From Paludibacter sp. (GTDB lineage: Bacteria; Bacteroidota; Bacteroidia; Bacteroidales; Paludibacteraceae), in assembly GCF_009712605.1 (NCBI RefSeq), contig NZ_WASO01000004.1:1-64000 (forward strand): a DNA stretch of 64,000 bases, given 5' to 3'. The first letter of the stretch is position 1; every line of letters starts with the position of its first letter. Under the pieces are notes generated by a model. That model did no database searches and was not told the origin of the DNA. It saw nothing but the letters and a program-made list of their open reading frames with translations. Shown one piece after another: positions 46,737 to 56,236 of this stretch. The position numbers and the translations under genes were made by a program.

Positions 46737-48758
46737 ATGAAAAAGAATATAAATAAATTGTTCAAGGGTTGCATGGTTTTCGCTTCATTAACCATGCTGG
46801 CAAGCTGTGCAGACAGCTTCCTTAAGCAAGATCCTCTATCGTTCTATGAACCAAAGACGACGTATGCTACCGAATCAGGGTTGCAAGCAGCTCTTGCTAT
46901 GTGTGACTTGCATTATAAAACCATGCTTATGGATGGCAACGGGAATGTACTCCCCATTGCTTCCGTTTATATTATGAGCGACGTAGGTCTTTATGCAAAA
47001 ACAGATGCCGGAGGTGGTATCATGGACGACTTTGCCAACAAGATTACTCCAACCTCAGGCATGGCCAGTGGTGGTGACTCCAACGCCATGATCCGTTTTT
47101 GGGATGAGGCATGGAATGGCATCAAGTACGCCAACACGGTTCTTTCTTACGTAGACCAGGTTCAGGGACTTGACGATGCTACACGTGACGCCTACAAAGG
47201 TCGCGCTTACTTCCACCGTGCCTATAAATACTATCATCAAGCACTTCTGTTCGGTGACATACCTCTGGTTACAAAAATTATTGAAGTACCCAAACAGAAT
47301 TATAAGTCAACCAGCAAAGAAGCCATTTTTAAAATGTTGATTCACGACCTGGAATTTGCAGTAGCTCACGTTCCTTCTCAAAAGAAAATGCCTTATCTTG
47401 GTGCTGTGAATCAAGAGGCTTGTATGCAACTTCTGATTAAATGCTATCTGGTTAACGGCGATTTCAAGAAAGCTGAAGACATGGCTACCGACCTAATTGA
47501 CAATCATGGACTTGCCCTTATGACTGCACCCTTCGGCACGAATGTACCTTCGGGCAATCCTACCACCTGGGCAGTACAACGCAATGTACTTTGGGATTTG
47601 CATCGCGGAGAAAATATTACCGCAGCTGCCAACAAGGAAACCATTCTTCCTATCCTGAACTACAATGACCAGAACTTTACGCAATATCTAACCATGCGTG
47701 CTTTAGGCGTTCACTGGTCTAACGGTGACATTATGGACCCAAGCGGTATAGGTTCTCCTACATACAATTGGGCTCGCACCCAAGCCGAATACAATCCACA
47801 GCTTGACTGGTTGCGTGTATTGGGTCGTGGTATCGGATGCTTCCGCACCTCTTATCACTACAACAAGACCATCTGGAAATATGATGGAGAAGTTGACACT
47901 CAGGATATGCGTCACAACCGCTCTATGGGCAATTGGGTAGAAATGGAAGACATTAAATACAATCGCCCCAACTCAAGCTTCAATGGAAAGAATATGCAGC
48001 TTTATGCAACTAACGATTACAAGGATGCAAGCGGCAAGGTAATCGTTGCCAAGGGAACTCTTTTATGTAAGGACACTATCCGTAGCTGGTTCCCTATACC
48101 TCTGTATAAAATGTACATTCTCGACGTAGCTGCTGAGGAAAACAAGGGAGCCAATCAATTCAACGGAGCTACCAAAGGCACTTATTGCTCTAACGGAAAT
48201 ATGTACCTCTTCCGCCTTGCTGAAACTTATTTACTCCGTGCAGAAGCGAGGTTCTATCAGGGAAATGCCACAGGTGCAGCTCAGGATGTGAATGTCATTC
48301 GTAGTCGTGCCAATGCCAAGAAAATGTTCACAACCGTGACAATCGGCGACATATGTGATGAACGCGCTCGTGAACTCTACATGGAAGAATGGCGTCAACC
48401 CGAGCTTACCCGTATTTCATGGTGTCTTGCCAAGAGCGGAAAAGCCGACGAATGGGGCAATACTTACGACGTAAACACATGGGATAAGCAAAGCGGTACC
48501 GACCTCAATGGCGGAAGCTATTGGTTTAAGCGCCTCACCCGCTATAGCATTTTCAACCATGGCACGATCCTTTCAAAGGTTAATCTGAACTATCAGGTTG
48601 ACAAGCACAATCTTTTCTGGCCCATTCCTAATTCTGCCATTACAGCCAACATTGGGGCCAAACTCAGCCAGAATTACGGCTATGACGGCTATGATGCCAG
48701 CACACCCAAATGGGCAACATGGGAAGAAGCTGTAGCCGACGAAGACAAGACAAACTAA
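46737..48758 (+). CDS. SusD/RagB family lipoprotein, locus 1
   Basis: A 673-residue surface lipoprotein that caps SusC and binds glycan. The lipobox is LASC with Cys 24, followed by ADSFLKQDPLSFYEPKTTYATESGLQAALAM, typical of SusD. Tetratricopeptide-like helices follow, and RAEARFYQGNATGAAQDVNVIRSRAN is the conserved helix pair with ERARELYMEEWRQPELTRISW near the end. A rho-independent terminator follows the stop, so the susCD message ends here and the GH105 gene has its own start. Confidence 0.96.
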   Translation: MKKNINKLFKGCMVFASLTMLASCADSFLKQDPLSFYEPKTTYATESGLQAALAMCDLHYKTMLMDGNGNVLPIASVYIMSDVGLYAKTDAGGGIMDDFANKITPTSGMASGGDSNAMIRFWDEAWNGIKYANTVLSYVDQVQGLDDATRDAYKGRAYFHRAYKYYHQALLFGDIPLVTKIIEVPKQNYKSTSKEAIFKMLIHDLEFAVAHVPSQKKMPYLGAVNQEACMQLLIKCYLVNGDFKKAEDMATDLIDNHGLALMTAPFGTNVPSGNPTTWAVQRNVLWDLHRGENITAAANKETILPILNYNDQNFTQYLTMRALGVHWSNGDIMDPSGIGSPTYNWARTQAEYNPQLDWLRVLGRGIGCFRTSYHYNKTIWKYDGEVDTQDMRHNRSMGNWVEMEDIKYNRPNSSFNGKNMQLYATNDYKDASGKVIVAKGTLLCKDTIRSWFPIPLYKMYILDVAAEENKGANQFNGATKGTYCSNGNMYLFRLAETYLLRAEARFYQGNATGAAQDVNVIRSRANAKKMFTTVTIGDICDERARELYMEEWRQPELTRISWCLAKSGKADEWGNTYDVNTWDKQSGTDLNGGSYWFKRLTRYSIFNHGTILSKVNLNYQVDKHNLFWPIPNSAITANIGAKLSQNYGYDGYDASTPKWATWEEAVADEDKTN

Positions 48759-48768
48759 GTGTTCTTGA

Positions 48769-48811
48769 GAGATTATCCGGCACTTAAAGGTAACCGGATA
48801 ATCTCTTTTTT
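48769..48811 (+). terminator. Rho-independent terminator of susCD-1
   Basis: GAGATTATCCGG (48769-48780) pairs perfectly with CCGGATAATCTC (48794-48805), followed by six T. Confidence 0.85.
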
Positions 48812-48980
48812 CAGAAAACAAAATTTTATATAAAGTATTAGTATTAGCAAAAAAGATTGTGTTTCTTCGCATTTTTATATGCGAACTGATTTTAGACGGC
48901 GGAAATGCATGCCATGTTCCGCACCCTTCATAGTGATTGATTTGCAGAAAAAAGCTCAACCACAGAACCCTATTTAGACA

Positions 48981-50108
48981 ATGATATTAAACAGACCCAT
49001 CAGCATTCTTCTTTTTTTTATAAGTCTTGTAGCTGTTGCTAGTGCCCAGCAACGACCCGTATCAAAAAACGAAGTCATTAACATCATCAAAAAAGTAAAT
49101 AATTACTGGCAAAACACGCACACGCAACCGACAAGCGCTTCCTGGGACGAAGCTGCTTATCATACCGGCAACATAGAAGCCTACAAAATCACCGGCATGG
49201 AGGCATACCGCAAATATTCCGAAGAATGGGCTGCCAATAACCAATGGAAAGGTGCAAAATCGGACGATACTTCAAAATGGAAATATACCTATGGAGAAAC
49301 GGATGATTATGTACTGTTTGGCGATTGGCAAGTCTGCTTTCAGGTCTATTGCGACCTGTACAAGTTAGCTCCCGACAACATGAAAATTGCCCGTGCACTC
49401 CAGGTGATGGAGTATCAGATGAGCACTCCAAATAAGGACTACTGGTGGTGGGTGGACGGCCTGTATATGGTGATGCCGGTAATGACAAAGCTGTATAAAA
49501 TCACACAGAACCCACTCTATCTTGAAAAACTTTATGATTACTTCGTGTATGCAGACAGCTTAATGTTCGATTCGGAAGCAAAGTTGTATTATCGCGACGC
49601 TCGCTACGTGTTTCCTCCTCACAAAACAATAAATGGCAAGAAAGATTTCTGGGCGCGTGGCGATGGTTGGGTATTTGCCGGGCTGGCAAGAATCATCAAT
49701 GATCTTCCCAAAAACTACAAACACAAAGCTCTTTTCATCAGCCGTTTCAAACAATTGGCTCAGTCTATTATCAATTGTCAACAAAAAGAAGGCTACTGGA
49801 CCCGCAGTCTGATCGATCCGCAACAAGCTCCGGGGTATGAAACCAGTGGTACGGCCTTCTTCACCTTTGGACTGCTTTGGGGAATCAACAATGGCTACCT
49901 CAAGGACAAGAAATATACCTCATCGGCCTTAAAAGGATGGAACTACCTGACCAGGGTTGCACTTCAACCGTCAGGTAAAATCGGATACGTTCAGCCCATC
50001 GGAGACAAAGCGATTGCAGGTCAGGTTTTAAACGAGAATTCGACTTCTAATTTTGGTGTAGGAGCATTTCTGCTCGCTGCGTCCGAAATGGTGAAGTTCG
50101 CCAAGTAG
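48981..50108 (+). CDS. GH105 unsaturated uronyl hydrolase (rhamnogalacturonyl hydrolase type)
   Basis: A 375-residue GH105 enzyme with a signal peptide (ending VASAQ). It removes the unsaturated uronic acid left by polysaccharide lyases. Motifs: SWDEAAYHTGNIEAYKITG (about 54-72), YWWWVDGLYMVMPVM with the catalytic Asp at D159, DFWARGDGWVFAGLARI (WARGxGW) and GYWTRSLIDPQQAPGYETSGTAFFTFGLLWGINNG. The family covers rhamnogalacturonan, ulvan and related uronides, so the substrate class is acidic plant or algal glycan. It follows SusD by 222 bases with a terminator in between, and its own terminator follows. Confidence 0.92.
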   Translation: MILNRPISILLFFISLVAVASAQQRPVSKNEVINIIKKVNNYWQNTHTQPTSASWDEAAYHTGNIEAYKITGMEAYRKYSEEWAANNQWKGAKSDDTSKWKYTYGETDDYVLFGDWQVCFQVYCDLYKLAPDNMKIARALQVMEYQMSTPNKDYWWWVDGLYMVMPVMTKLYKITQNPLYLEKLYDYFVYADSLMFDSEAKLYYRDARYVFPPHKTINGKKDFWARGDGWVFAGLARIINDLPKNYKHKALFISRFKQLAQSIINCQQKEGYWTRSLIDPQQAPGYETSGTAFFTFGLLWGINNGYLKDKKYTSSALKGWNYLTRVALQPSGKIGYVQPIGDKAIAGQVLNENSTSNFGVGAFLLAASEMVKFAK

Positions 50109-50137
50109 AGATTGTCTGTGTACAACATTACAAAAAG

Positions 50138-50175
50138 ATGCCTCAAAAGTTCAACTTACTTTTGAGGCATTTTTA
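50138..50175 (+). terminator. Rho-independent terminator of the GH105 gene
   Basis: ATGCCTCAAAAGT (50138-50150) pairs perfectly with ACTTTTGAGGCAT (50158-50170), followed by TTTT. Confidence 0.85.
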
Positions 50176-50290
50176 TGGATATTCCCCGAAGAATTCATTT
50201 CTTAATAATAAACAGAAAATTAGATGTTTGATCCAAAACAACAGAAATTTACTATTGAAGGAAAAACATCCGGCAGATCATACTCGGCCT

Positions 50291-50785
50291 TTATTCTATA
50301 CACAACGCTTTATTTTCTTCGCGAATCCGTATCACCAACATCACCATATTGAGAATGGTAAACGCTACTGCCGTGAAATACAAATGGAATACAAGAGGAA
50401 TCACAGCAATTTCAGCAATCACAATTATATAATTCGGATGTGCCAGATATGCATATAGTCCGTTCTTCTTCAATGGAACTCCCGGTATGCGATAAATTTT
50501 TGTATTCCAGAATTTCCCCAGTGATGACACCACCCATATTTTCAATACAACTAGCACAAAATAGAATATCAGGACGAACCGGCTGTAACCTACCGGTTGT
50601 CGGGTATAATATTCGACAAGCAATGAGACGATAAACAGAATATGCAGCATTACCATAAACGGATAATGCTTACGTCCATATTCAACCGCTCCATTTTTCA
50701 ATAACCATCTTGCATTCTTATGCGAAAGCCAAAGCTCTCCAAGACGCAAACAGATGAGGAATGAAATGAATAGTACAAATACCAT
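50291..50785 (-). CDS. Isoprenylcysteine carboxyl methyltransferase (ICMT) family protein
   Basis: A 164-residue membrane methyltransferase of the ICMT/PEMT fold (PF04140-like). About four or five TM spans (about 1-15, 43-62, 66-86, 115-140). The SAM-binding end reads PLKKNGLYAYLAHPNYIIVIAEIAVIPL, with the HPNY motif, and closes with RIREENKALCIE. It begins one base after the stop of the type III polyketide synthase, so it is probably coupled. The pairing matches bpsB downstream of bpsA in Bacillus, where the enzyme O-methylates alkylpyrones; the same role is an inference. Terminus is charged. Confidence 0.8.
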   Translation of the reverse strand: MVFVLFISFLICLRLGELWLSHKNARWLLKNGAVEYGRKHYPFMVMLHILFIVSLLVEYYTRQPVGYSRFVLIFYFVLVVLKIWVVSSLGKFWNTKIYRIPGVPLKKNGLYAYLAHPNYIIVIAEIAVIPLVFHLYFTAVAFTILNMVMLVIRIREENKALCIE

Positions 50786-50786
50786 G

Positions 50787-51851
50787 CTAGTTTTTTTTCA
50801 TTTGAAGTAAAACCATTTCGCTTGAAAATCCCGGTCCCATAGCCAACATTAAGCCGTAACCGGTTGTAAATCCTTTCGAAAAGCATCGTTCTAATACGTA
50901 CATGACGGTGGCACTTGACATGTTGCCATAATCTCTCATCACTTTGCGCGTATTGTTCAGGCAACTACCTTCCAAAGAAAGTGCTTCTTCGTAAGCCGTT
51001 AAAACCTTTGTTCCTCCGGGATGAAAAATAAAGTTCCTAATATCAGAGAGCTGCAATTTATGTTTTGACAAAAAAGAGTCAACATCATCCTTGATATTCT
51101 GAGAAATGATGTCCGGAATACTTTTAGAAAACAGGACTTTCATTCCTTTGTCAAGAAATTCCCAGCCCATCACGTCAAGCGAATCATAATACAAATTACT
51201 TTGAGATGCAAGAAATGTAATGGCATTTTTGGTTTTGTTTGTCCGGTTATCGCCGGTAATTATACAAGCAGCAACGCCGTCCGAGAATAGACTTGATCCG
51301 ACAAAATTACTTTTACTGAAATCGCTTTGCAAGAACGTCAACGAGCATAATTCAACCGTTAAAAATAAAACCACGGCATCTGGATTTTCTCTTGCCACGA
51401 TGCTCGCTTTTGCAAATCCGGAGACACCCCCTCCGCATCCCAACCCAAAAACGGGAATGCGATTTATATTTCGGTTAAGCCTCATTTTATTGATAATAAG
51501 AGCATCTAAACTCGGAGTAGAAAGTCCTGTGGTAGACACCAAGATAAGATCCGTGATTTCTTCTTTTGCAATTTGAGCAGAGGCAATACAAGATTCAATT
51601 GCTTGCACAGAATAATCGAGCGAGATACGAATATATTCTGCATTTTGCTCTTCAAAAGTGTGTGCGTCAGAATAATAGGGAAATGGCTTACACAAATTCC
51701 GGATATCTATTTCGGTATGATCAAAAATACTCAATAGTTTATCCATGTGCGGAAAAGAGGGAGCAAATACTTCTTTGGCAAATTGTTTGACTTCCTGTTG
51801 CTTTGTGCTGAATGGAAAACGGGTTTTCGATATGGCTGCTAATGTAGGCAT
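50787..51851 (-). CDS. Type III polyketide synthase (chalcone/stilbene synthase family)
   Basis: A 354-residue homodimer-type synthase that condenses malonyl-CoA onto an acyl-CoA starter and releases pyrones or resorcinols. The catalytic triad is visible: Cys139 (VFGLGCGGG), His277 (FIFHPGG) and Asn310 (MRDYGNMSSATV). Length is normal. The start ATG at 51851 is preceded by a promoter at 51968-51998. The ICMT gene follows by one base, as in bpsAB loci, where products are methylated alkylpyrones. Starter chain length and products cannot be read. It lies between two glycan loci but does not appear to belong to either. Confidence 0.9.
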   Translation of the reverse strand: MPTLAAISKTRFPFSTKQQEVKQFAKEVFAPSFPHMDKLLSIFDHTEIDIRNLCKPFPYYSDAHTFEEQNAEYIRISLDYSVQAIESCIASAQIAKEEITDLILVSTTGLSTPSLDALIINKMRLNRNINRIPVFGLGCGGGVSGFAKASIVARENPDAVVLFLTVELCSLTFLQSDFSKSNFVGSSLFSDGVAACIITGDNRTNKTKNAITFLASQSNLYYDSLDVMGWEFLDKGMKVLFSKSIPDIISQNIKDDVDSFLSKHKLQLSDIRNFIFHPGGTKVLTAYEEALSLEGSCLNNTRKVMRDYGNMSSATVMYVLERCFSKGFTTGYGLMLAMGPGFSSEMVLLQMKKN

Positions 51852-52186
51852 GTTGCAAATGTTTATGAATGTAGGAAAGATTTGTCAAGTTAAAACTATC
51901 AGGGCTATCCGAGATTTTACATAAACTGTCAACTACAGGATTCTAGCCTATACTTGAATCCCGTTTTCAAATATAGTAAGAAACTGGTTAAAAATCAACC
52001 CCCTGTTTCAGATTGGCTGATTCCAACTATCTTCTATTTCAGAGATTAACAGATACACTGCCTTATCCAGGGTATCTTCATTAGGAAGCTGGGCTTGGTA
52101 ACTTTTTGTTCTCACAAAGTCACTAAGTCCAATCGGTATAATGTCTATTTTCTAAAAGACACTTTCATGGTCCATCAATTTACGGC
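51852..52186. other. Gene-free stretch upstream of the polyketide synthase gene
   Basis: 335 bases between the PKS start and the end of the second HTCS gene. It holds the PKS promoter and leader; nothing else is recognised. Confidence 0.6.
51968..51998 (-). promoter_or_regulatory. Predicted promoter of the polyketide synthase operon
   Basis: On the minus strand TATATTTG (51975-51968) with TTG (51998-51996) exactly 20 bases upstream. The leader would be about 110 bases. Confidence 0.55.
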
Positions 52187-55100
52187 TTATTTCAGATTGG
52201 CTTCTCTGTATTCACTCGGACTCATATTAAATTCAGACTTAAAGCTCCGACTAAAATATTTAGGATCATTAAAACCAAGCACATACGCAATCTCCGAAAC
52301 AGGATTGGTTGTAGTAACCAACATACGACATGCGTGTTTCAGACGAATGCTTCTTATGAACTCGCCTGGAGCGAGATCTGTCAGTGCTTTCAGTTTACGG
52401 TGCAATGTAGATTTAGAGCTATTCATCACCTCTGCAAACTTATCAAAATCGAAATTGACATCTCCCATATTAACTTCAACTACTTCGATAGCTTTTTTCA
52501 AGAATTCTTCATCGAGAGAACCATAATTCATGGAAGAAACCTCAACATCCCTGTTCTCCTTGAAATAAGAGATCGATTGCTTCCTTCTTTTTATAAGATT
52601 GGTTACCCTTGCTTCAAGAACGTTCAGATCAAAAGGCTTGGGCATGTATGCATCCGCTCCTGCATTGAAGTAGTCAATCTGATCGTCAGATGAAATTTTT
52701 GCCGTCAACAACAAAACTGCTATATGGCTGGTAGATACATCCGTTTTAATTGCCTTACAAAGCTGCAAACCATCCATCACGGGCATCATCACGTCCGAAA
52801 TAACCAAATCAATCTGATTCTCTTTTATTACCTGTAACGCTTCCATACCATCATTTGCAGAGAATACATGAAATAGCGGTGAAAAATGAGCTACAATAAT
52901 CTGTTTAAGCTCTTTGTTATCTTCAACCACTAGTATAGAAAAATCTGCCCTTTCCGCAGAAGTGTTCTCTGGCATTTGAGTCTCCTCAACATATTCCGCA
53001 TCCGGACCGGACTCAGCACTCTCTCCCACTGCATTTTCCAGATACAATTCTTCCGGCAAATAAGCTTCTTTAGATATTGGAATCTGCAATGTGAATGTTG
53101 TTCCCTTATTCAACTCACTGGTTACACTTACTTCTCCATTATGAATTTCGACCAACTCTTTAACCAGAGACAAGCCAATACCATTGCTCTTACTCTGATC
53201 TGAAGTGTTACTGATAAAGAAACGGGAAAACACATGGGGCAAATCTTCGGAACTTATCCCTATGCCGGTATCACTTACCGACAACGCAAGATAAGAGACT
53301 CCTTCTTTTTCCGAAAATTCAAGTCCAACAATAATAGTACCTCCGGATGGAGTAAACTTGAATGCATTTGACAAGAGATTATATAAAATCTTATCCAGCT
53401 TATCCTTATCAAACCATGCGTTGTACTTATCGTATTCACTCTGAATGCTAAAACTAATATTCTTTTCTGCGATAAGAGGCTGAAAATTAGAATAAGAAAG
53501 TTCCCGAACAAACGTCACAACATCAGATTCCTGTACCTTGAGCTTCAGATTTCCCGTTTCTATTTTTCTGAATGCGAGAATTTGATGTATCAGCCTTTTT
53601 AACCGATTCACATTCGACTTCACCAACTCTGCCTTGGGCTTATCCGAAGTCATTAATTTCTTTTCTATTTCGTCCGCCAACAAAGCAATAATGGTAAGAG
53701 GCGTCAATAAATCGTGCGAAATATTGGTAAAATAGCGCAATTTGGTTTGAGCCAGTTCTTCTGATTTTTCTTTTTCAATGCGGGAGATTTTCAATTCATT
53801 ACGTAAACGCACCCTGTTGATAATAAACCAAGCTATTCCCGAAAGGAAAATAAGGTAAAGCAAGTAAGCCCACCATGTCAAATAAAATGGTGGACGCTTG
53901 ATAATGGTAAGCGTTGACACCTGATTACTCCATTGTCCGTTTTCATCCGTAGCTTTCACTTCAAAGACATACTTTCCGGAAGGCAGATTGGTATAATTCA
54001 CATAACGCCGGCTACTGCCGGGATATACCCAATCTTTATCAACGCCAATGAGTCGGTAAGCATACTGGATTTTGTCAGCAGCAGAATAATTCAGCGATGA
54101 AAATTCAAGACTTAAATTGTCATCATTGGGTTTCAGTATGATCTTGTTGTTTTTAAAATCGAAGCGGGAATCGTCTGCCATGTCAAATATCGACTGGTCA
54201 TTTATATCAATATTGGTGATCTTCACTTTAGCAGTCGATGTCAAATAGCGATTTGCCGGTGTTGGGGTGAACAAACAAAAACCTTTATTGCCACCAAACA
54301 ACATCTGCCCGTTCTGAAGTTTTAGAGCCGCGCTTTTTGAAAACGAGCTAACCAAAATACCATCGGTAGAAGTGTAATACATTGACACATGATTCTGCGG
54401 ATTATACCTGATAATTTTCTTGGTCGTTGAAATCCATAGCAAGCCATAATCGTCTTCTATTATATCCAGAATAGCATCTTCTGTAATACCGTATTTATAA
54501 CTTATATCAACCATCTTACCAGAAGATTGAGTATATTGATAAATACTACCTTCCCTACTTCCAAGGTAAACATTTCCTGACTTACTGCAACACACAGACT
54601 GAATAGAGTTGCTTTGCAGATTACCTGTTTTTTCGCTAAAATTATCGATACTAATCAAAGAATGTTTGGATTCATTCATCCGGACACGGAAAGCACCTTG
54701 CCTCTCTGTTCCGACCCAGATATTACCTTTATTATCTCCGGCCAAGTTTATTATATTGGTAATCTTGTTACTTACCAGCATGACTTTCCCATCGGGAGGC
54801 CGCTTATATAATCCCTGATCAAATCCAATCCAAACGTTACCAAAAACATCTTCATACAAACAATTGATTGTTGAGCTATTGTTCTTATCAATGGTAATAG
54901 TCTGAATTTGATTCTGATTAACACCATGACCTTCAGGCAAAATATAAAAATCGTGACTACCTTCTTTTAAAAACCACACTGCGTGCTGACTCTTCACATA
55001 ATACATCACTTGGATATTTTCATTGCCTGAAAAAAACGGAATAGAAACCTTGTCGAGCACGCCAGTCATTTTATTTAACCGATAAATTCCAAGTCGATCG

Positions 55101-56236
55101 ATTACCAGATAAAGAATATTCGCATCAGATTCGCATACATGATATACATTGGGAGGATAACCCAGTTTGCTTGTTAAGACTGCCAGATCATTTGTCTGAA
55201 AATTATTATTGTTAAAATCCAACTTATAAATTCCTTCGCCTACCGATCCCAACCACAAACTACCATGTAAATCATCAATTATTTCATGAAAAAGTTTATT
55301 GGAGGATTCCCTAAACATTGTCTTCCGGGTTATGATATTAAACGTTGTATTGTTTACCTGAGATAAAACATCCAGCCCAGAGAAAGAGATAATCCAGAAA
55401 TTTCCAGATTCAGAATCCTGTATCATTCGGTATATTATATTATTTACGTTAACAGGCTTGCCATCTTTGTAGAATGAAACAGGAGTATATGGATGCTGAA
55501 TGCTTTTCGGATCAAAAGCATACATACCATCTCCCCAGGTAAATACCCAGTAATGATGGTTTTTATCCTCCAGTATTTTAAAAGGATTATTCGCCTTTCC
55601 AACAGGAGGATACGCTTTAAAAGTATCCTTATCTGGCTGATACTGCGCCAGTCCTCCACTCCAGAAGGTAGCCCATATGTTTCCTTCTAAATCCTGAGAT
55701 ATCGTCATCGTACTGTTAGATGGTGTTTTTGAGATCGGAGATCCATTCTGATACAAATGAATACGAAGGTCTGAGTCTACCCGTACAATTCCTTTTGAAC
55801 CTGTTGCAATCCAGATATTCCCTTTTTTATCGATGCATAAATCGGAGATTCTGTCGCGACCAATGACAGGATGGTTGAAAGGTTTGATCGAATAAGTCTG
55901 TTTATCTAATATATTGATTCCTTCATTTGTCCCTATCCACAAACGATGCTGATTATCTTCCACCAAACAACGAATATTGTTATTGGTCAATTTATTGTGA
56001 TTTGCTGTATTTGAACGAAAAATTGCAATCCGGTAACCATCAAAACGACATAAGCCGTCTCTGGTTCCAAACCACATAAATCCTTCTTTGTCCTTATAAA
56101 TACACTGAACGGAATTCGAAGGAAGTTGATCATTGTATTGAAATAGCTTGAATTGAGAGTTCTGTTCGCTACCTGTCACATGATAAGACAAGGACAATAA
56201 GAAAACAAGAAAAGCAAGGAGAAAGCGTGGTTTCAT
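52187..56236 (-). CDS. Hybrid two-component system regulator (HTCS) of locus 2
   Basis: A 1349-residue paralogue of the HTCS of locus 1 with the same order: signal peptide (about 1-22, ending HVTGS), propeller repeats (QLPSNSVQCIYKDKEGFMWFGTRDGLCRFDGYR), Y_Y_Y domain (YAYRLIGVDKDWVYPG), TM (WWAYLLYLIFLSGIAWF), HisKA (NISHDLLTPL, His about 842), HATPase, receiver (phospho-acceptor D1148 in LVISDVMMPVMDG) and AraC HTH. The kinase-to-HTH half is very similar to the first, the sensor half less so, suggesting a different inducer. Start at 56236 follows TTTGAACAC as in the other HTCS. Divergent from susC-2. Confidence 0.95.
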   Translation of the reverse strand: MKPRFLLAFLVFLLSLSYHVTGSEQNSQFKLFQYNDQLPSNSVQCIYKDKEGFMWFGTRDGLCRFDGYRIAIFRSNTANHNKLTNNNIRCLVEDNQHRLWIGTNEGINILDKQTYSIKPFNHPVIGRDRISDLCIDKKGNIWIATGSKGIVRVDSDLRIHLYQNGSPISKTPSNSTMTISQDLEGNIWATFWSGGLAQYQPDKDTFKAYPPVGKANNPFKILEDKNHHYWVFTWGDGMYAFDPKSIQHPYTPVSFYKDGKPVNVNNIIYRMIQDSESGNFWIISFSGLDVLSQVNNTTFNIITRKTMFRESSNKLFHEIIDDLHGSLWLGSVGEGIYKLDFNNNNFQTNDLAVLTSKLGYPPNVYHVCESDANILYLVIDRLGIYRLNKMTGVLDKVSIPFFSGNENIQVMYYVKSQHAVWFLKEGSHDFYILPEGHGVNQNQIQTITIDKNNSSTINCLYEDVFGNVWIGFDQGLYKRPPDGKVMLVSNKITNIINLAGDNKGNIWVGTERQGAFRVRMNESKHSLISIDNFSEKTGNLQSNSIQSVCCSKSGNVYLGSREGSIYQYTQSSGKMVDISYKYGITEDAILDIIEDDYGLLWISTTKKIIRYNPQNHVSMYYTSTDGILVSSFSKSAALKLQNGQMLFGGNKGFCLFTPTPANRYLTSTAKVKITNIDINDQSIFDMADDSRFDFKNNKIILKPNDDNLSLEFSSLNYSAADKIQYAYRLIGVDKDWVYPGSSRRYVNYTNLPSGKYVFEVKATDENGQWSNQVSTLTIIKRPPFYLTWWAYLLYLIFLSGIAWFIINRVRLRNELKISRIEKEKSEELAQTKLRYFTNISHDLLTPLTIIALLADEIEKKLMTSDKPKAELVKSNVNRLKRLIHQILAFRKIETGNLKLKVQESDVVTFVRELSYSNFQPLIAEKNISFSIQSEYDKYNAWFDKDKLDKILYNLLSNAFKFTPSGGTIIVGLEFSEKEGVSYLALSVSDTGIGISSEDLPHVFSRFFISNTSDQSKSNGIGLSLVKELVEIHNGEVSVTSELNKGTTFTLQIPISKEAYLPEELYLENAVGESAESGPDAEYVEETQMPENTSAERADFSILVVEDNKELKQIIVAHFSPLFHVFSANDGMEALQVIKENQIDLVISDVMMPVMDGLQLCKAIKTDVSTSHIAVLLLTAKISSDDQIDYFNAGADAYMPKPFDLNVLEARVTNLIKRRKQSISYFKENRDVEVSSMNYGSLDEEFLKKAIEVVEVNMGDVNFDFDKFAEVMNSSKSTLHRKLKALTDLAPGEFIRSIRLKHACRMLVTTTNPVSEIAYVLGFNDPKYFSRSFKSEFNMSPSEYREANLK

